This document shows positions 12,255 to 22,642 of a stretch of DNA of 64,000 nucleotides, piece after piece. A program made the translations under genes and the position numbers. This stretch comes from Cunninghamella blakesleeana (lineage: Eukaryota > Mucoromycota > Mucoromycetes > Mucorales > Cunninghamellaceae): NCBI GenBank assembly GCA_017871115.1, contig JAFCIZ010000005.1, positions 1,844,501-1,908,500 of the forward strand, given 5' to 3'. The notes beneath the pieces are model-generated. The model did not search any database and was not told where the DNA came from. It saw nothing but the letters and a program-made list of their open reading frames with translations. The stretch's first letter is position 1. Each line of letters starts with the position of its first letter.

Positions 12255-14901
12255 ATGACTAGATTTAATCCTGAACAAATTAAAGTATTTGAATCTTTTA
12301 AAAATTACGAATGGGAAAACGATAAAGTTTACCTAAATGGTATTACCCATATTTTAAAAAATACAACCATATCAACTAATAAAAGTAAAGAACAAGCTGA
12401 TTCTACTTTAAATAAAGAATATGAACAACAGCTTCAACAGGAAACGCAAAATACTTTACAGCTTTTACAAGCGAAGCACTTTTATTTTTCAAAGTAATAA
12501 GCACAAATAAATTAAAAAGTAATATGTCTATAATAGAAGAGATATAAGAATATGTTAAACTTATTATATTTAATACTGTTTTTTATTATTTCCCATTTTT
12601 ATTTTTATTTATATTACATAATATAAAAATATTTGAATTTAGATTCAAGGAACCATTCAGCTTTGAAGACTATTTAAAATATGAAAATGAAATAGAAAAA
12701 GAAAAAGTATACGAACGGATGGAAAAACATGATTTTGATCATGATGAAAAGTTTATTCAAGGTTTACCAAATATTATAAAACAATGGGTACAGCAACAAG
12801 TTCAAGATGGTGAAAATGGAAAATTATGGAATAAATCAAGGTTAGATTTAGAATTTAATAAAGCAAAAGCATTTTATTATTCAAGTTGTGTAGAGCCAAT
12901 GGATATTGTTGGTTATTTTACTTGGAAAAATGAAAAAGAAGAAAATAATACACCCGCTTGTCCTTTTGCCAACTTGTGGCAGAATAAAGGAAAAGGTAGA
13001 TTAATTTTTTTAAATTTTATGCAGGGAAAAAAAAGAAAAGTTGAATGATTTTTTTTTAAAAAAAAGCAACATATTAACTTTATTTCACTTCATTTCATTT
13101 CTTTCTTTTTTTTTTTTTTTTAATAGCTGTCATCGAAAACAAAATTATATCTGATGAATTTTTATCCATTGAAAAGCCAAAACTGAATGGACCAACAATT
13201 ATAACTTTAGCCTCCCCAAGAAGCAATAATGTATTAACAGTATCTAGATTAAATCAGTTCAACCAAACATTAACGAGTGCATTAGAAGATCCTAAATCGA
13301 CAAGTATATTAATAACCGCAACAGTGAATGAGAAAGTAGTTCAAGAAGAACATCCAGACCGCGTTCAAACATCCGATACAAAAGTCATTAGTTCAGGTAT
13401 AGCTTATGGAGCTACAGAACAGCATTATAAAAACAACGATGAAGATTATACAGCTAAACTTTCGTCACTTGATCACCTTGGTTCTATTTATTATGAAACT
13501 GTTAAAACATCGTTGGTTCAAAACAACTCATTATTATCTTCCAAAATAGCGCTTACTTTTATTAATGGTGAAATGCCCATCAATTCATCTTATTTATTGT
13601 TATGGCCTGGTTTGATCCGTGTTGCTACTGAACATGCTTTACTTCGATGTCATCTTACCCCATCTCATGCACCAATTCCGCCATTACTTTTACTCCATAC
13701 TAGCTATCTTCGTAAAAAGGAAAAAAATAAATTACCAGCTGGACTACAAACTTATTTATCTTTGGCCCCACCGGAATTAGGTTGTCTTCGATCACCTGAA
13801 TTATTATATCTTGGTTTGATTGATGTCTTTATTCCTGAATTACAATTAAATGAAGCTTTTACTAATGCAAAGCGAATGGCTTTATGCCCTCAGCCTCTTA
13901 CTGGTACTGCTATTCAGTTGGCTTTATCTATTCAACATGGTTATCCTGGTCCTCAGCGTATTGGTGTTTGGAAAGATGAAATTGAAAAAGTTTTTGGTGA
14001 TCCTCAAGTTGATTTTGATACCGTGATGACAAGATTAAAGGAAATGAATAATAAATGGAGCCAGCAAATTTTAAATCATTGGAACTCTTTACCTCCTGCA
14101 CTTCTTAAAGTAAGTGGTATATATGTATTTATATATCTTATTGATAATCTGTGCTAATATATATAAATTTATATTTAAACTTAGGCTGTTTTTAGGGCAA
14201 TAAGAGAATCAGAAAATAAATCACCATCAGAAATAATTAAATTGGAAGAAAATCTTAATAAAAAATGGAGACAAACAGCAGATTATCAACAATTTTTGAA
14301 AGGTAGTAAAGAATGGAATAAAGATCAAGATGTTTCTTTTTATTTTAATATTGAAGATAATGGCGAAGAAAGCGATAAAAATAATAACTCATATGTTTAT
14401 GAAGTAACCGAAAAAGACTTTGAAGAATTACCTACTAATCTTGCTGTATGTCCCGTTACTGGTCAATCTAACAATGCAACAATGGCGATGAGTATTCCAA
14501 GTGAATGTCCATTTTCTAAACAAGTTTTAAATCACTCTGAATCCAATACGAGTTGTCCTGTTACTGGTCAATCTAACAATGCAACAATGGCGATGAGTAT
14601 TCCAAGTGAATGTCCATTTTCTAAACAAGTTTTAAATCACTCTGAATCCAATACGAGTTGTCCTGTTACTGGTCAATCTGCTGCTAATACTACTCCAAGT
14701 GAAGAGAAAGCTGCTATTAGTGGAAGTGGTGGTTGTCCCTTTTCTAATGGATCATTAATGAAAATAGATAAAGATGGTGTTACTACTACATGTCCTGTTA
14801 CTGGAAAAAATCAACCAATTGTTACTAATAAAAATGTATGTCCTGTTACTGGCCAATCCAATGGAAGTTGCCCTGCGAGTAATTCTATCAACGATCATTA
14901 A
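12255..14901 (+). CDS. Degenerate crotonase-fold (3-hydroxyisobutyryl-CoA hydrolase-like) protein with Cys-Pro repeat tail
   Basis: Four exons (12255-12493, 12643-12995, 13127-14109, 14185-14901) join in phase to about 763 residues. Residues 1-195 are unrecognised and contain one ACPF motif. Residues about 205-590 follow the 3-hydroxyisobutyryl-CoA hydrolase layout: TIITLASPRSNNVLTVSRLN, then a strand-plus-RVATEHA segment, then a C-terminal helical part (FGDPQVDFDTVMTRLKEMNN, LPPALLKAVFRAIRES). Where active family members have a Gly-Gly-Gly oxyanion loop, this protein has INGEMPINSSYL, and the acidic catalytic segment reads LTPSHAPIPP, so normal CoA-thioester hydrolysis looks unlikely. The tail from residue 614 holds nine Cys-Pro motifs (five CPVTG, three CPF, one CPAS). 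Cys-Pro is the core of heme-regulatory motifs, so heme or metal binding is a possible role, but that is inference. The gene follows the branched-chain aminotransferase on the same strand. Confidence 0.75.
14449..14658 (+). repeat. 105-base tandem in-frame duplication in the Cys-Pro tail
   Basis: Two back-to-back 105-base units (14449-14553 and 14554-14658) encode the same 35 residues, each with one CPVTG and one CPF. By eye they differ at a single silent base (tgtccc versus tgtcct). A third partial copy begins at 14659 and diverges after CPVTGQS. This near-identity points to a recent duplication. Confidence 0.93.
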
Positions 14902-14960
14902 ACTTTAAATTGTTTATATTAAATGTTTTTAATTTTTTAATTAATTATTTAATAAATTTG

Positions 14961-14963
<3 letters not shown>

Positions 14964-15002
<39 letters not shown>
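14964..15002. repeat. (AT)n microsatellite between convergent genes
   Basis: About 38 bases of alternating T and A lie between the convergent 3' ends of the crotonase-like gene and the Sec72-like gene. Confidence 0.9.
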
Positions 15003-15008
<6 letters not shown>

Positions 15009-15178
15009 AAATTAGCAATCATCAATATAAATAATTAAAAGAATGAATGAATAAATAGTAATAATAATAATAGTAATAAAGTATCTAAAAAGTGAAATAA
15101 TTAGGTTTAAGTTTTGTAAAGAGAGAGAAAATAGGGTTAAAGCATATGAAAAAAAGTGTTTGTTAAAAAAACTATATT

Positions 15179-15769
15179 TTATTGAGATAATATGCTATTC
15201 ACTTCAGTTAAAGCCTTCTTCAATTCTTCACTTTCATGATCAAAACGTAAACCAGTTTGGAATGCATCAGCACTTTCTTCATATCGTTTTAATGCTACTA
15301 ATGCCTTTCCTTTTCTAAACCAACCTTTACTCCATTCTCTTTTCAAACTTGTTACCATTTCAGCATCCACTAAAGCATCAACATTATTATTAATAGCCAA
15401 GTGAGCAGCGGATCGATTGCTAAGAATAGGAGATAATTCTTCACGTACATATTGGAAAGCCAAAGGTTCCCATAAAGGTCTTGACCAAGATAGCTCGACA
15501 GCCATTGTATAAAATCGAATTGCTTCCGAGTAATTGTTTTGTTTAAAATATTTATTGCCTTCTTCTTTTAAACGGTTAACTTGAGCGTTACGTACAGGAT
15601 TTGGCGCATTAGGTGGTGGTAAATCTTTAACTTGCTTTAAAGTGGTAGCTAATTGATTATGTTGGGTCCAATCCACTTTACAACTTTGGCAGGTTTCTTT
15701 ACTATGACTCTTACATAAAATACGTTCTCCATCATTAGAAACACTTACATCCCAATTAATAGTTTCCAT
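15179..15769 (-). CDS. TPR protein resembling translocation protein Sec72
   Basis: Single-exon gene of 196 residues. The N-terminus has a CKSHSKETCQSC-X-VDWTQHNQ segment with regularly spaced Cys/His. It is followed by LPPPNAPNPVRNAQVNRLKE and three tetratricopeptide units (GNKYFKQNNYSEAIRFYTMA, NRSAAHLAINNNVDALVDAE, GKALVALKRYEESADAF). The order of the NP-R-Q---LK linker, EAIR-YT-A-E, RPLWEP and REELS--LSNR matches fungal Sec72, the cytosolic TPR subunit of the Sec62/63 post-translational translocon that docks Hsp70. Assignment is from remembered family pattern only. Another small TPR co-chaperone is the alternative. Confidence 0.65.
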   Translation of the reverse strand: METINWDVSVSNDGERILCKSHSKETCQSCKVDWTQHNQLATTLKQVKDLPPPNAPNPVRNAQVNRLKEEGNKYFKQNNYSEAIRFYTMAVELSWSRPLWEPLAFQYVREELSPILSNRSAAHLAINNNVDALVDAEMVTSLKREWSKGWFRKGKALVALKRYEESADAFQTGLRFDHESEELKKALTEVNSILSQ

Positions 15770-16254
15770 CTTTGTTGTATGATTAATTTAATTTTGTTGG
15801 TATCCAATAAAATGATAACAATAGTAATATTATTAAAAATAATAAATTAAATTTTAAATTATATTGTATTTGATTCCTTTTCTTTATATAAAAAAAAGTG
15901 AAAGAAAAAGGTATAAAAAAAAAATAAGTTGGAAAAGAAAATATATGTTCCTCAAAAATCGTCCAATCACACCCAGCCAGGCCGCCCGCGAAAAATTCGG
16001 GGATTAAAAGAACTATTTTTTTAACTTTCCTTTTTTACCTTCTTCTCTCCCAATATTGTTTTCTCTCTCCATATAGTTAGAATGTTTTTCGCGTATGGCT
16101 GAGTGGCCATCTTCATATGGTATAAATCAGAACTTTAATAAATTAGAAAAAGGTGCAGAATTTATAACAATTTTCTATATTAAAAGCATATTTGCTTTTT
16201 TTTTTATCTAAACTCTTTTTTTCTATTTTTATTTTATTTTAATTATAGAGATCA
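15770..16254. promoter_or_regulatory. Divergent promoter region with a GC-rich island
   Basis: 485 bases between the divergent Sec72-like and kelch genes. Around 15961-16003 there is a striking GC-rich patch (ccaatcacacccagccagg, then gccgcccgcg) containing a CCAAT box, in otherwise AT-rich sequence. It is probably a transcription-factor binding cluster serving one or both genes. Pyrimidine-rich tracts follow towards the kelch gene. Confidence 0.5.
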
Positions 16255-18629
16255 ATGAACAAGTTTTTATATTTTGCCTACTATATACTATTGAATTTAT
16301 ATTTATTTATCAATGGTGTTCTTTGCCAATCTTCAGTAGGAGCTCGTGGATGGATGGGTAATAACATAATATATATATTATTTTTCATTAATACCTAATT
16401 ATATATAAATATTCTTTTTCTTTTTATTTAAAAACATACAACTATATTTATATAGGCTGCTCTCTTGTTAAAACAACCATTTACTGCTATGGCGGTTTTT
16501 CTGCTTATACTAATTTTGCTGGCGGTGATTATAATAATGCACTTGATGAGCACATTTTTTTAGACTTATCTGATTTTAAAGATTTTTCCAATTATCGGTA
16601 TGCACAAGTTCAATGGAAACCAGTATCAAATCAAACAACAAAAACGCCGTTTTCGAGCCGATCTTTATTAGGATCAAGGGCTCGTATAGCTTCTGTACCA
16701 GTTTTATCTAATAATGTATACTTAGTTTATGGTGGTTGGATAAATTTTAATAATAAGTCTTCTTTACCTTTCCCTTTTCAAGCATATGATGTTTCAACTT
16801 CAGTTTGGAACAATTTACCTTTACCTCCTGGAGGCAACTACTCGTAAGGATAATAGCAGTATTACTTATTATTAATTTATACATACATACATATATATAC
16901 ACTGAGTATGAGTGTTAAATTCTTTTACTTTATTTTATCTTTATTTAATTTTTATTCTTTAGCTCTGAAACTAATGTGGTTAATCTTGGTAATGATACAA
17001 TCTGGGTATGGGGCGGAACATTGTAAGTAATTATTTCATTATAGTGTATTACATTTTTCATTATAAATTGTTATGTAAATTATTTCGACATATTCATATT
17101 GTTTTTTTATTATTATTGTTATCATTATTTAATTTTATTATAGAAATTCTTCAGGAAGTTATATCAAAAATATGCTCAATACATTTGATTATAAAACTGT
17201 AAGATATATTTATATAAATATATCTTTTTAAATTTTCATAACAATCAATTAGATATTAATTTCTTCTTTTCTTTCTCCATTTTCTTTTATTAGTCTCAAT
17301 GGACTACTCAAATTGTTGGTGATTGGGCAGTAAGAGAATCTCACACTGCCACTTTAGCGCGTAATGGATTAATTTATATTATGGGTGGTCTCTTTAAAAC
17401 AACAGTGCCAAACTATGAATATGCTAGATTCTCCGACGTTATTTCTTTTAATACTCAAACCTCACAGTGGAGCTTTATCAATGCTACTAATGACCAGCCA
17501 ACTAAAAGAAGAGCTCATACAACTACATCAAGTAAGTACATAAATTACAAGTAAATACACACATATACATTCACATATTTATATAGAATAAAATGTCATA
17601 TCTAATAAAACTTATTTTTTATTTTTTTTTTTGAAATGATTTTTAGTTCCAAACACAGATTTATTGTTAGTATATGGTGGAATGTTAAATTATCAAGCTT
17701 CAGGAAGTAAGTGAAATTATATATTAAAGTTAACAATAATAAATATAATAATGATATTGCTAATGATGACATCAAATTAATATTGATATCTTAAAAATTT
17801 ATATAAATAGTTCATCCAATTGAAGATAATTGCATTTTATTTAACACTTCAGATAATTCCTTGAAAATAATTAATTTACCGTCAGCTCCAAATGTACCAA
17901 ATGATAGATATGGTCACTTTGGTAAATTTTTAAGAGTATATAATATAAATATAAAATTCAAAATGATGAATCAAAGAGAGATTAGTCACTAATATACATG
18001 TATACGTATCTATTTAATTGTATAGCTACAATTTATCAATCTGATTTACTTGTTTTAGCTTTTGGCTTTGTCAATTCTAATGTTGCAGCTAATGATCTAA
18101 GAATCTTAAATGTTTCTGATCCATTGAACCCTACTTGGTTAATAAATAATCAAAATGATTCTTCTGGTGGTGCTTCTGGTAATAGTGGAATGAATAAAAG
18201 TCAAATGATTGGTACTATTATTGCTGTTATTGTTGTATCACTGGTAAATTTAATAGTTATCAAAATCATAGTAAAAATCTTAAAATCATTTGATATTTTT
18301 ATTTATATTTATGTATATTAATAATGCTATAGGTGGCAGCTTTCTCAGGATGGTTTTTTTATATTCGATATCGAAGACGTCAACAAAGAAAAGAATTTAC
18401 ATTACAGCAAGAAGATCCACGTAAAAACTTTGATAACAATGAAAATTTTGAATTAAATGAATTAGATGACAATTTAAGCAACACATATGTTGCTCCAAAC
18501 CAACAAGTTCAATACACTAAATTATTTGAAAATACAGATAATGATCAGCATAATACGAAAGCATCAACGAAACCATTTGAAGATTCTGCAGTAAATAAAG
18601 TTAAACCTTTTGAAAACCAAATGAATTAA
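16255..18629 (+). CDS. Kelch-repeat single-pass membrane protein, nine exons
   Basis: Predicted type I surface or secretory-pathway protein of unknown ligand. Exons are 16255-16357, 16456-16843, 16963-17022, 17144-17198, 17294-17531, 17647-17706, 17811-17921, 18026-18243 and 18333-18629, all in phase (about 509 residues). Residues 1-25 form a signal peptide (YILLNLYLFINGVLCQ). The ectodomain carries kelch-type blades: TTIYCYGGFSAYTN, RIASVPVLSNNVYLVYGGW, TIWVWGG, RNGLIYIMGGL, TDLLLVYGGM. A transmembrane helix (IGTIIAVIVVSLVAAFSGWFF) is followed by a basic stop-transfer RYRRRQQRK and a roughly 95-residue Asn/Glu-rich cytosolic tail. Comparable kelch-TM genes are common in Mucoromycota, but no specific function is assigned here. 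Confidence 0.88.
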
Positions 18630-19285
18630 GCAAAATTATTTGATAGAAATACTTATTAAGCATCATATAGTTCTTAAAGACTTGTTTGGTTGAATTGCTT
18701 AAATAAAAAAATAACTACGATTTATCTATATATTCAAATACTATACTACAAAAACACTTGCTTACAAATTTAACTATTAAAAACTATTACAGTACTCTCT
18801 ATTTCAATGGCATATATCAACAATGGTAGCTATTACAATAGTTTATTTCAACAACTATACTTATTTCATTATACTACTATATTATTTACTATTTCGATTT
18901 ATTTATTATCATCACACTCTACATTATTTTATTTGTAATTAACTATAACATTTAAAAAAAAATATTACAATTTAATTGGTGATCATTTTTGCCCTGTCAA
19001 CACTTTGCGGACTTTTCTCTTCCAAAAATGTAATGTTATAGCATAAAATATTCCTAAATGGCGCAATTTCTTCGGAATTTGATTGAATAATCTTTTCTTT
19101 TCACTTGCCAAAACTTTGATCAGTAGTATAATGTAAAAAAAAAATCAAGATATAATATTATGTGTCATAAATAAAATAAATTAAAATAAAGCGTTTTTTA
19201 ATTTCTGGTTATTATTTTTTTCTTTTTCTTTTCTCTTTTTTTTACTCTTTTTTCACTACCTTTACCTTTTTTTTTTTTTTTAACA
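18630..19285. other. Spacer between kelch gene and MET10
   Basis: 656 AT-rich bases with several short direct similarities (acta/tatt-rich) and T-rich tracts before the MET10 ATG. I looked for CACGTG or CTGTGG motifs typical of fungal sulfur-regulon promoters and did not see a clear one. Confidence 0.4.
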
Positions 19286-22200
19286 ATGTTTGCTTCCACA
19301 GCACTTATTGTTGCAGCATTAGTAAAAACACAACTTGCTACCAACAATGGTCATTCAAAGTTGGACAACAAGACTATTGAAAAAGTGGCCTCTACTTTGG
19401 TAGCTGAATTAGATAATGATGGATCTTCAGTAACAACAGGAAGTCAATCAACTATTGTAGATCAATCTTCAAAAATTGAATTAAGATCTCGTATCACTCA
19501 AGTTTTACAAAACCTTTTTAAAGATACTAGCGATGAAAAAATTAGATTGATTAACGTCAACCATGCTATAGATTATGTTAGTTATGGATTATCAGATTTA
19601 ATTTTTGTTTACCCAGGTACTACTGCTACTACTGCTGGATATCTTGGTCAAGAGCTTTCTGAATGGTCTTCCACTATTCGTAATGCCAATAATGATACTG
19701 TTAAAATTGTTTCAATGGATACAAGAGATGGTGCCCTTAATGCTGTTCAAGGTGCTTTGGAAAACAAAGCTACCAAGGTAACAGTCTTGACTTCTACTCA
19801 AGCTTTATACAGTATGATTCCTAATATTCATCGTTTTGCTGCTCAACATATTCCTGTTGTTTTCAACGTTTCTGCTCATAATGTGGATGAAAATTTGGTT
19901 GCTCACTCTCATGTGGATGCTGTGTTAGCTGCCCGTCAATCTGGTGCTATTATTTTATCCTCTTCTACCGTTCAAGAAGCCCATGATTTATCTATTGTTA
20001 GTTATATTTTAGCTCAATCTCTTCAGTTACCTGTTATTCACTTCTTTGATGGTTCTTTGGTTAATGATTATCAAAAAGTATCTTTACTTTCTTATAATGC
20101 TTTGGCTAAACGTGTCTCTTTCATCCAAAAAGGTGTTTCTGCTGAATCTATTTTAAATGAATATAACTATAAAGCTTTTGAATATCAAGGCGATAATCAA
20201 GCCGAAACTGTTTTGGTTACTTTAACTTCCGGTTCTGCATCTCTTGCTAGATCTGTTGCTAAATTAGGTAAAGGTGTTGGTTTACTTTCAGTACGTTTAT
20301 ACCGTCCTTGGAATGAAAATGCCTTTTTGAAGTCATTACCTACTACTGTTCGTAGAGTTATTGTATTGGAAGAAGGTGATGGCCTTTATGCTTATAATGG
20401 TCCTTTATACTTGGATGTTGCTGCAGCTATTCGTTTTGGTTCTCTTTCTGGAAGCCGTCCACGTGTAATTACTGCTCAAGCTTCATCTTTTGATCATCTT
20501 GGTGCTTCCCAGTTAACTCTTTTATCTCAGCGTGCTACTTCTGCTTCTTATATTGATCTTGGTGCCGATGAATATAATCAACAAGATGCTACTGCTGATG
20601 CTAATGAAGAACGTGATCAAAAGAAAATCTTTGCTGCCTCTTTCTGGGACATTGAAAAAGATGGATCTACTGATGTTGGTACTCATATTGCTCAAATAGC
20701 ACATGATCATGATAACGAAGAGCTTGGTGTTGTCCGAGTTGTCCGTGATTCTCTTCGTCTTGGTGGTACTGTTATTAATACTAAGGTCGTGTCAAACAGT
20801 TTGGATTTAAATCATAAGGCTGATTATATTGCTATTCATAATGTGGATTTGATTAAAGAATATAATATTTTGGGTTCTGCTGTGGAAAAGGCTAAGGTAT
20901 TACTCCATGGGCCTTGGAAACATGGTGATGAAATTGAAGCCCATCTTACAAATGAATTCAAATTGGCCTTAACCCAATTAAATATTGAGTTATATACTCT
21001 AGATGCTGGTAGAATTGCTGAAGAGCATGGATTAAGTAAAAAATCAACCAACCTTGTGTATGAAGCTGCCTTCTTTGCTTTGAACTCTCCTCAAATTGAT
21101 GCTGTAGATGAATTAGTTAATGTTTATTATGAATTGGAAAAGAAAAAGGATCAACATGATTATCAAGATTTACGTTCAGTTGTTTCTAACGTAGTTTCTT
21201 CAGTGAAAAAAGATTTGGTACATATTGAATTATTACCTCCTTGGACTATTTTGGAAATTAATGATGTTGCTTTACCTTTGATTCCTGTTAATCGTGCTGC
21301 TGGTGGAAAGAAATCTGCAAAGAATAATAATAATAGTGATAACCAAGACGATGACGACGACGATAGTACTCTTCAAGGTGATGATGATGCTGCTTCAAGT
21401 GAGGTTGGTACTTGGCATAAAGCTGCATGGCAAGTCATGTTTAAGGAAGCTTATGGTACTAAACAAGATTTACGTCCTGATTTGCATGAATCCACATATT
21501 TGGTGAAATTAACTGAAAATCGTAGATTAACTCCTGAATCTTATGATCGTAATGTCTTCCATTTAGAATTTGATACCTCTAAATCTAATTTGAAATATGA
21601 GTTGGGTGATGCACTTGGTGTTCATGGTCATAATGATGCTGATGAAGTAAAAGCTTTCATTAAATGGTATGGCTTAAAAGAAAACGATGTTGTTTTAGTT
21701 CCTACCGCTAGTAGTGACAAGAGGGAAACTCGTACTGTCTTCCAATTGTTCTCTCAAGTATTGGATATCTTTGGTCGTCCTAGCAAGAAATTCTATGAAG
21801 CTTTAGCTACTTTTGCCACTGATCCTAAAGAAAAAGAACAATTACTTTACTTACTCTCATCTGAAGGAAAAGAAGAATTCAAAAAACGTGTTGATGATAC
21901 TATTACTTATGAAGATCTTTTACGTGAATTTACATCTGCTAAACCAAGTCTTGAACATTTAGTTCATATGATTGCACCTATTAAACCTCGACATTATTCA
22001 ATTGCCTCTTCTCAAAAGATGCATGCTAACTCTGTTCATCTTCTTGTTGTTGCTGTGGACTGGGTCAATTCTCAAGGTAAAAAACGTTATGGTCAATGTA
22101 CTCGCTATTTAGCCGATCTTGCTGTTGGATCTGATGTCACTGTATCCATTAAACCTTCTGTAATGAAATTACCTCCTTTGGATACTCAACCTGTGATCAT

Positions 22201-22642
22201 GGCTGGTCTTGGTACTGGTATGGCTCCTTTCCGTGCTTTTATTCAAGAACGTTATGTCGCTAAACAAGCTGGTAAACAAGTTGGGCCTGTTGTTCTTTAC
22301 TTTGGTTCTCGTAATCGTGGTAATGAATATCTTTATGGTGAAGAATTGGAAGCTTATTACCAAGATGGTGTTCTTTCTCATATGGGTTTGGCCTTCTCTC
22401 GTGATCAAAAGCAAAAAGTTTATATTCAACACAAGATGAAAGAAGATGCTGAAATGCTTCACGATTATCTTATTAATAAGAATGGCCATTTCTATCTTTG
22501 TGGTCCTACTTGGCCAGTTCCTGATGTTAAAGATGCTGTTGTTCATGGTTTGAAGACATATGGTGGTATTGATGAAAAGAAAGCTGGAGAATTGATTGAA
22601 GAATGGAAGGAAAGTGAACGTTATATTCTTGAAGTGTATTAA
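19286..22642 (+). CDS. MET10: Sulfite reductase (NADPH) flavoprotein alpha component
   Basis: Electron-input subunit of assimilatory sulfite reductase (NADPH to sulfite, then to sulfide), in cysteine and methionine synthesis. One uninterrupted 1,118-residue frame, close to but slightly longer than yeast Met10. The N-terminal half is a pyruvate:ferredoxin-oxidoreductase-gamma-like region (HAIDYVSYGLSDLIFVYPGT, GALENKATKVTVLTS). An Asn/Asp-rich linker at about residues 676-702 (DNQDDDDDDSTLQGDDDA) precedes the FAD-binding module (LGDALGVHGHND, RHYSIASS) and the NADPH module (GLGTGMAPFRAF, VLYFGSRNRGNEYLYGEEL, FYLCGP). As in yeast Met10, no flavodoxin domain is present. FMN is supplied by the beta subunit. 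The lack of introns stands out among intron-rich neighbours. Confidence 0.95.
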   Translation: MFASTALIVAALVKTQLATNNGHSKLDNKTIEKVASTLVAELDNDGSSVTTGSQSTIVDQSSKIELRSRITQVLQNLFKDTSDEKIRLINVNHAIDYVSYGLSDLIFVYPGTTATTAGYLGQELSEWSSTIRNANNDTVKIVSMDTRDGALNAVQGALENKATKVTVLTSTQALYSMIPNIHRFAAQHIPVVFNVSAHNVDENLVAHSHVDAVLAARQSGAIILSSSTVQEAHDLSIVSYILAQSLQLPVIHFFDGSLVNDYQKVSLLSYNALAKRVSFIQKGVSAESILNEYNYKAFEYQGDNQAETVLVTLTSGSASLARSVAKLGKGVGLLSVRLYRPWNENAFLKSLPTTVRRVIVLEEGDGLYAYNGPLYLDVAAAIRFGSLSGSRPRVITAQASSFDHLGASQLTLLSQRATSASYIDLGADEYNQQDATADANEERDQKKIFAASFWDIEKDGSTDVGTHIAQIAHDHDNEELGVVRVVRDSLRLGGTVINTKVVSNSLDLNHKADYIAIHNVDLIKEYNILGSAVEKAKVLLHGPWKHGDEIEAHLTNEFKLALTQLNIELYTLDAGRIAEEHGLSKKSTNLVYEAAFFALNSPQIDAVDELVNVYYELEKKKDQHDYQDLRSVVSNVVSSVKKDLVHIELLPPWTILEINDVALPLIPVNRAAGGKKSAKNNNNSDNQDDDDDDSTLQGDDDAASSEVGTWHKAAWQVMFKEAYGTKQDLRPDLHESTYLVKLTENRRLTPESYDRNVFHLEFDTSKSNLKYELGDALGVHGHNDADEVKAFIKWYGLKENDVVLVPTASSDKRETRTVFQLFSQVLDIFGRPSKKFYEALATFATDPKEKEQLLYLLSSEGKEEFKKRVDDTITYEDLLREFTSAKPSLEHLVHMIAPIKPRHYSIASSQKMHANSVHLLVVAVDWVNSQGKKRYGQCTRYLADLAVGSDVTVSIKPSVMKLPPLDTQPVIMAGLGTGMAPFRAFIQERYVAKQAGKQVGPVVLYFGSRNRGNEYLYGEELEAYYQDGVLSHMGLAFSRDQKQKVYIQHKMKEDAEMLHDYLINKNGHFYLCGPTWPVPDVKDAVVHGLKTYGGIDEKKAGELIEEWKESERYILEVY

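Noticed and set aside
16091..16120. tRNA-like A-box (tggctgagtgg) suggesting a serine/leucine tRNA
   Set aside because: No B-box (GGTTCGANTCC-like) and no acceptor-stem pairing within 100 bases downstream, so this is a chance match.
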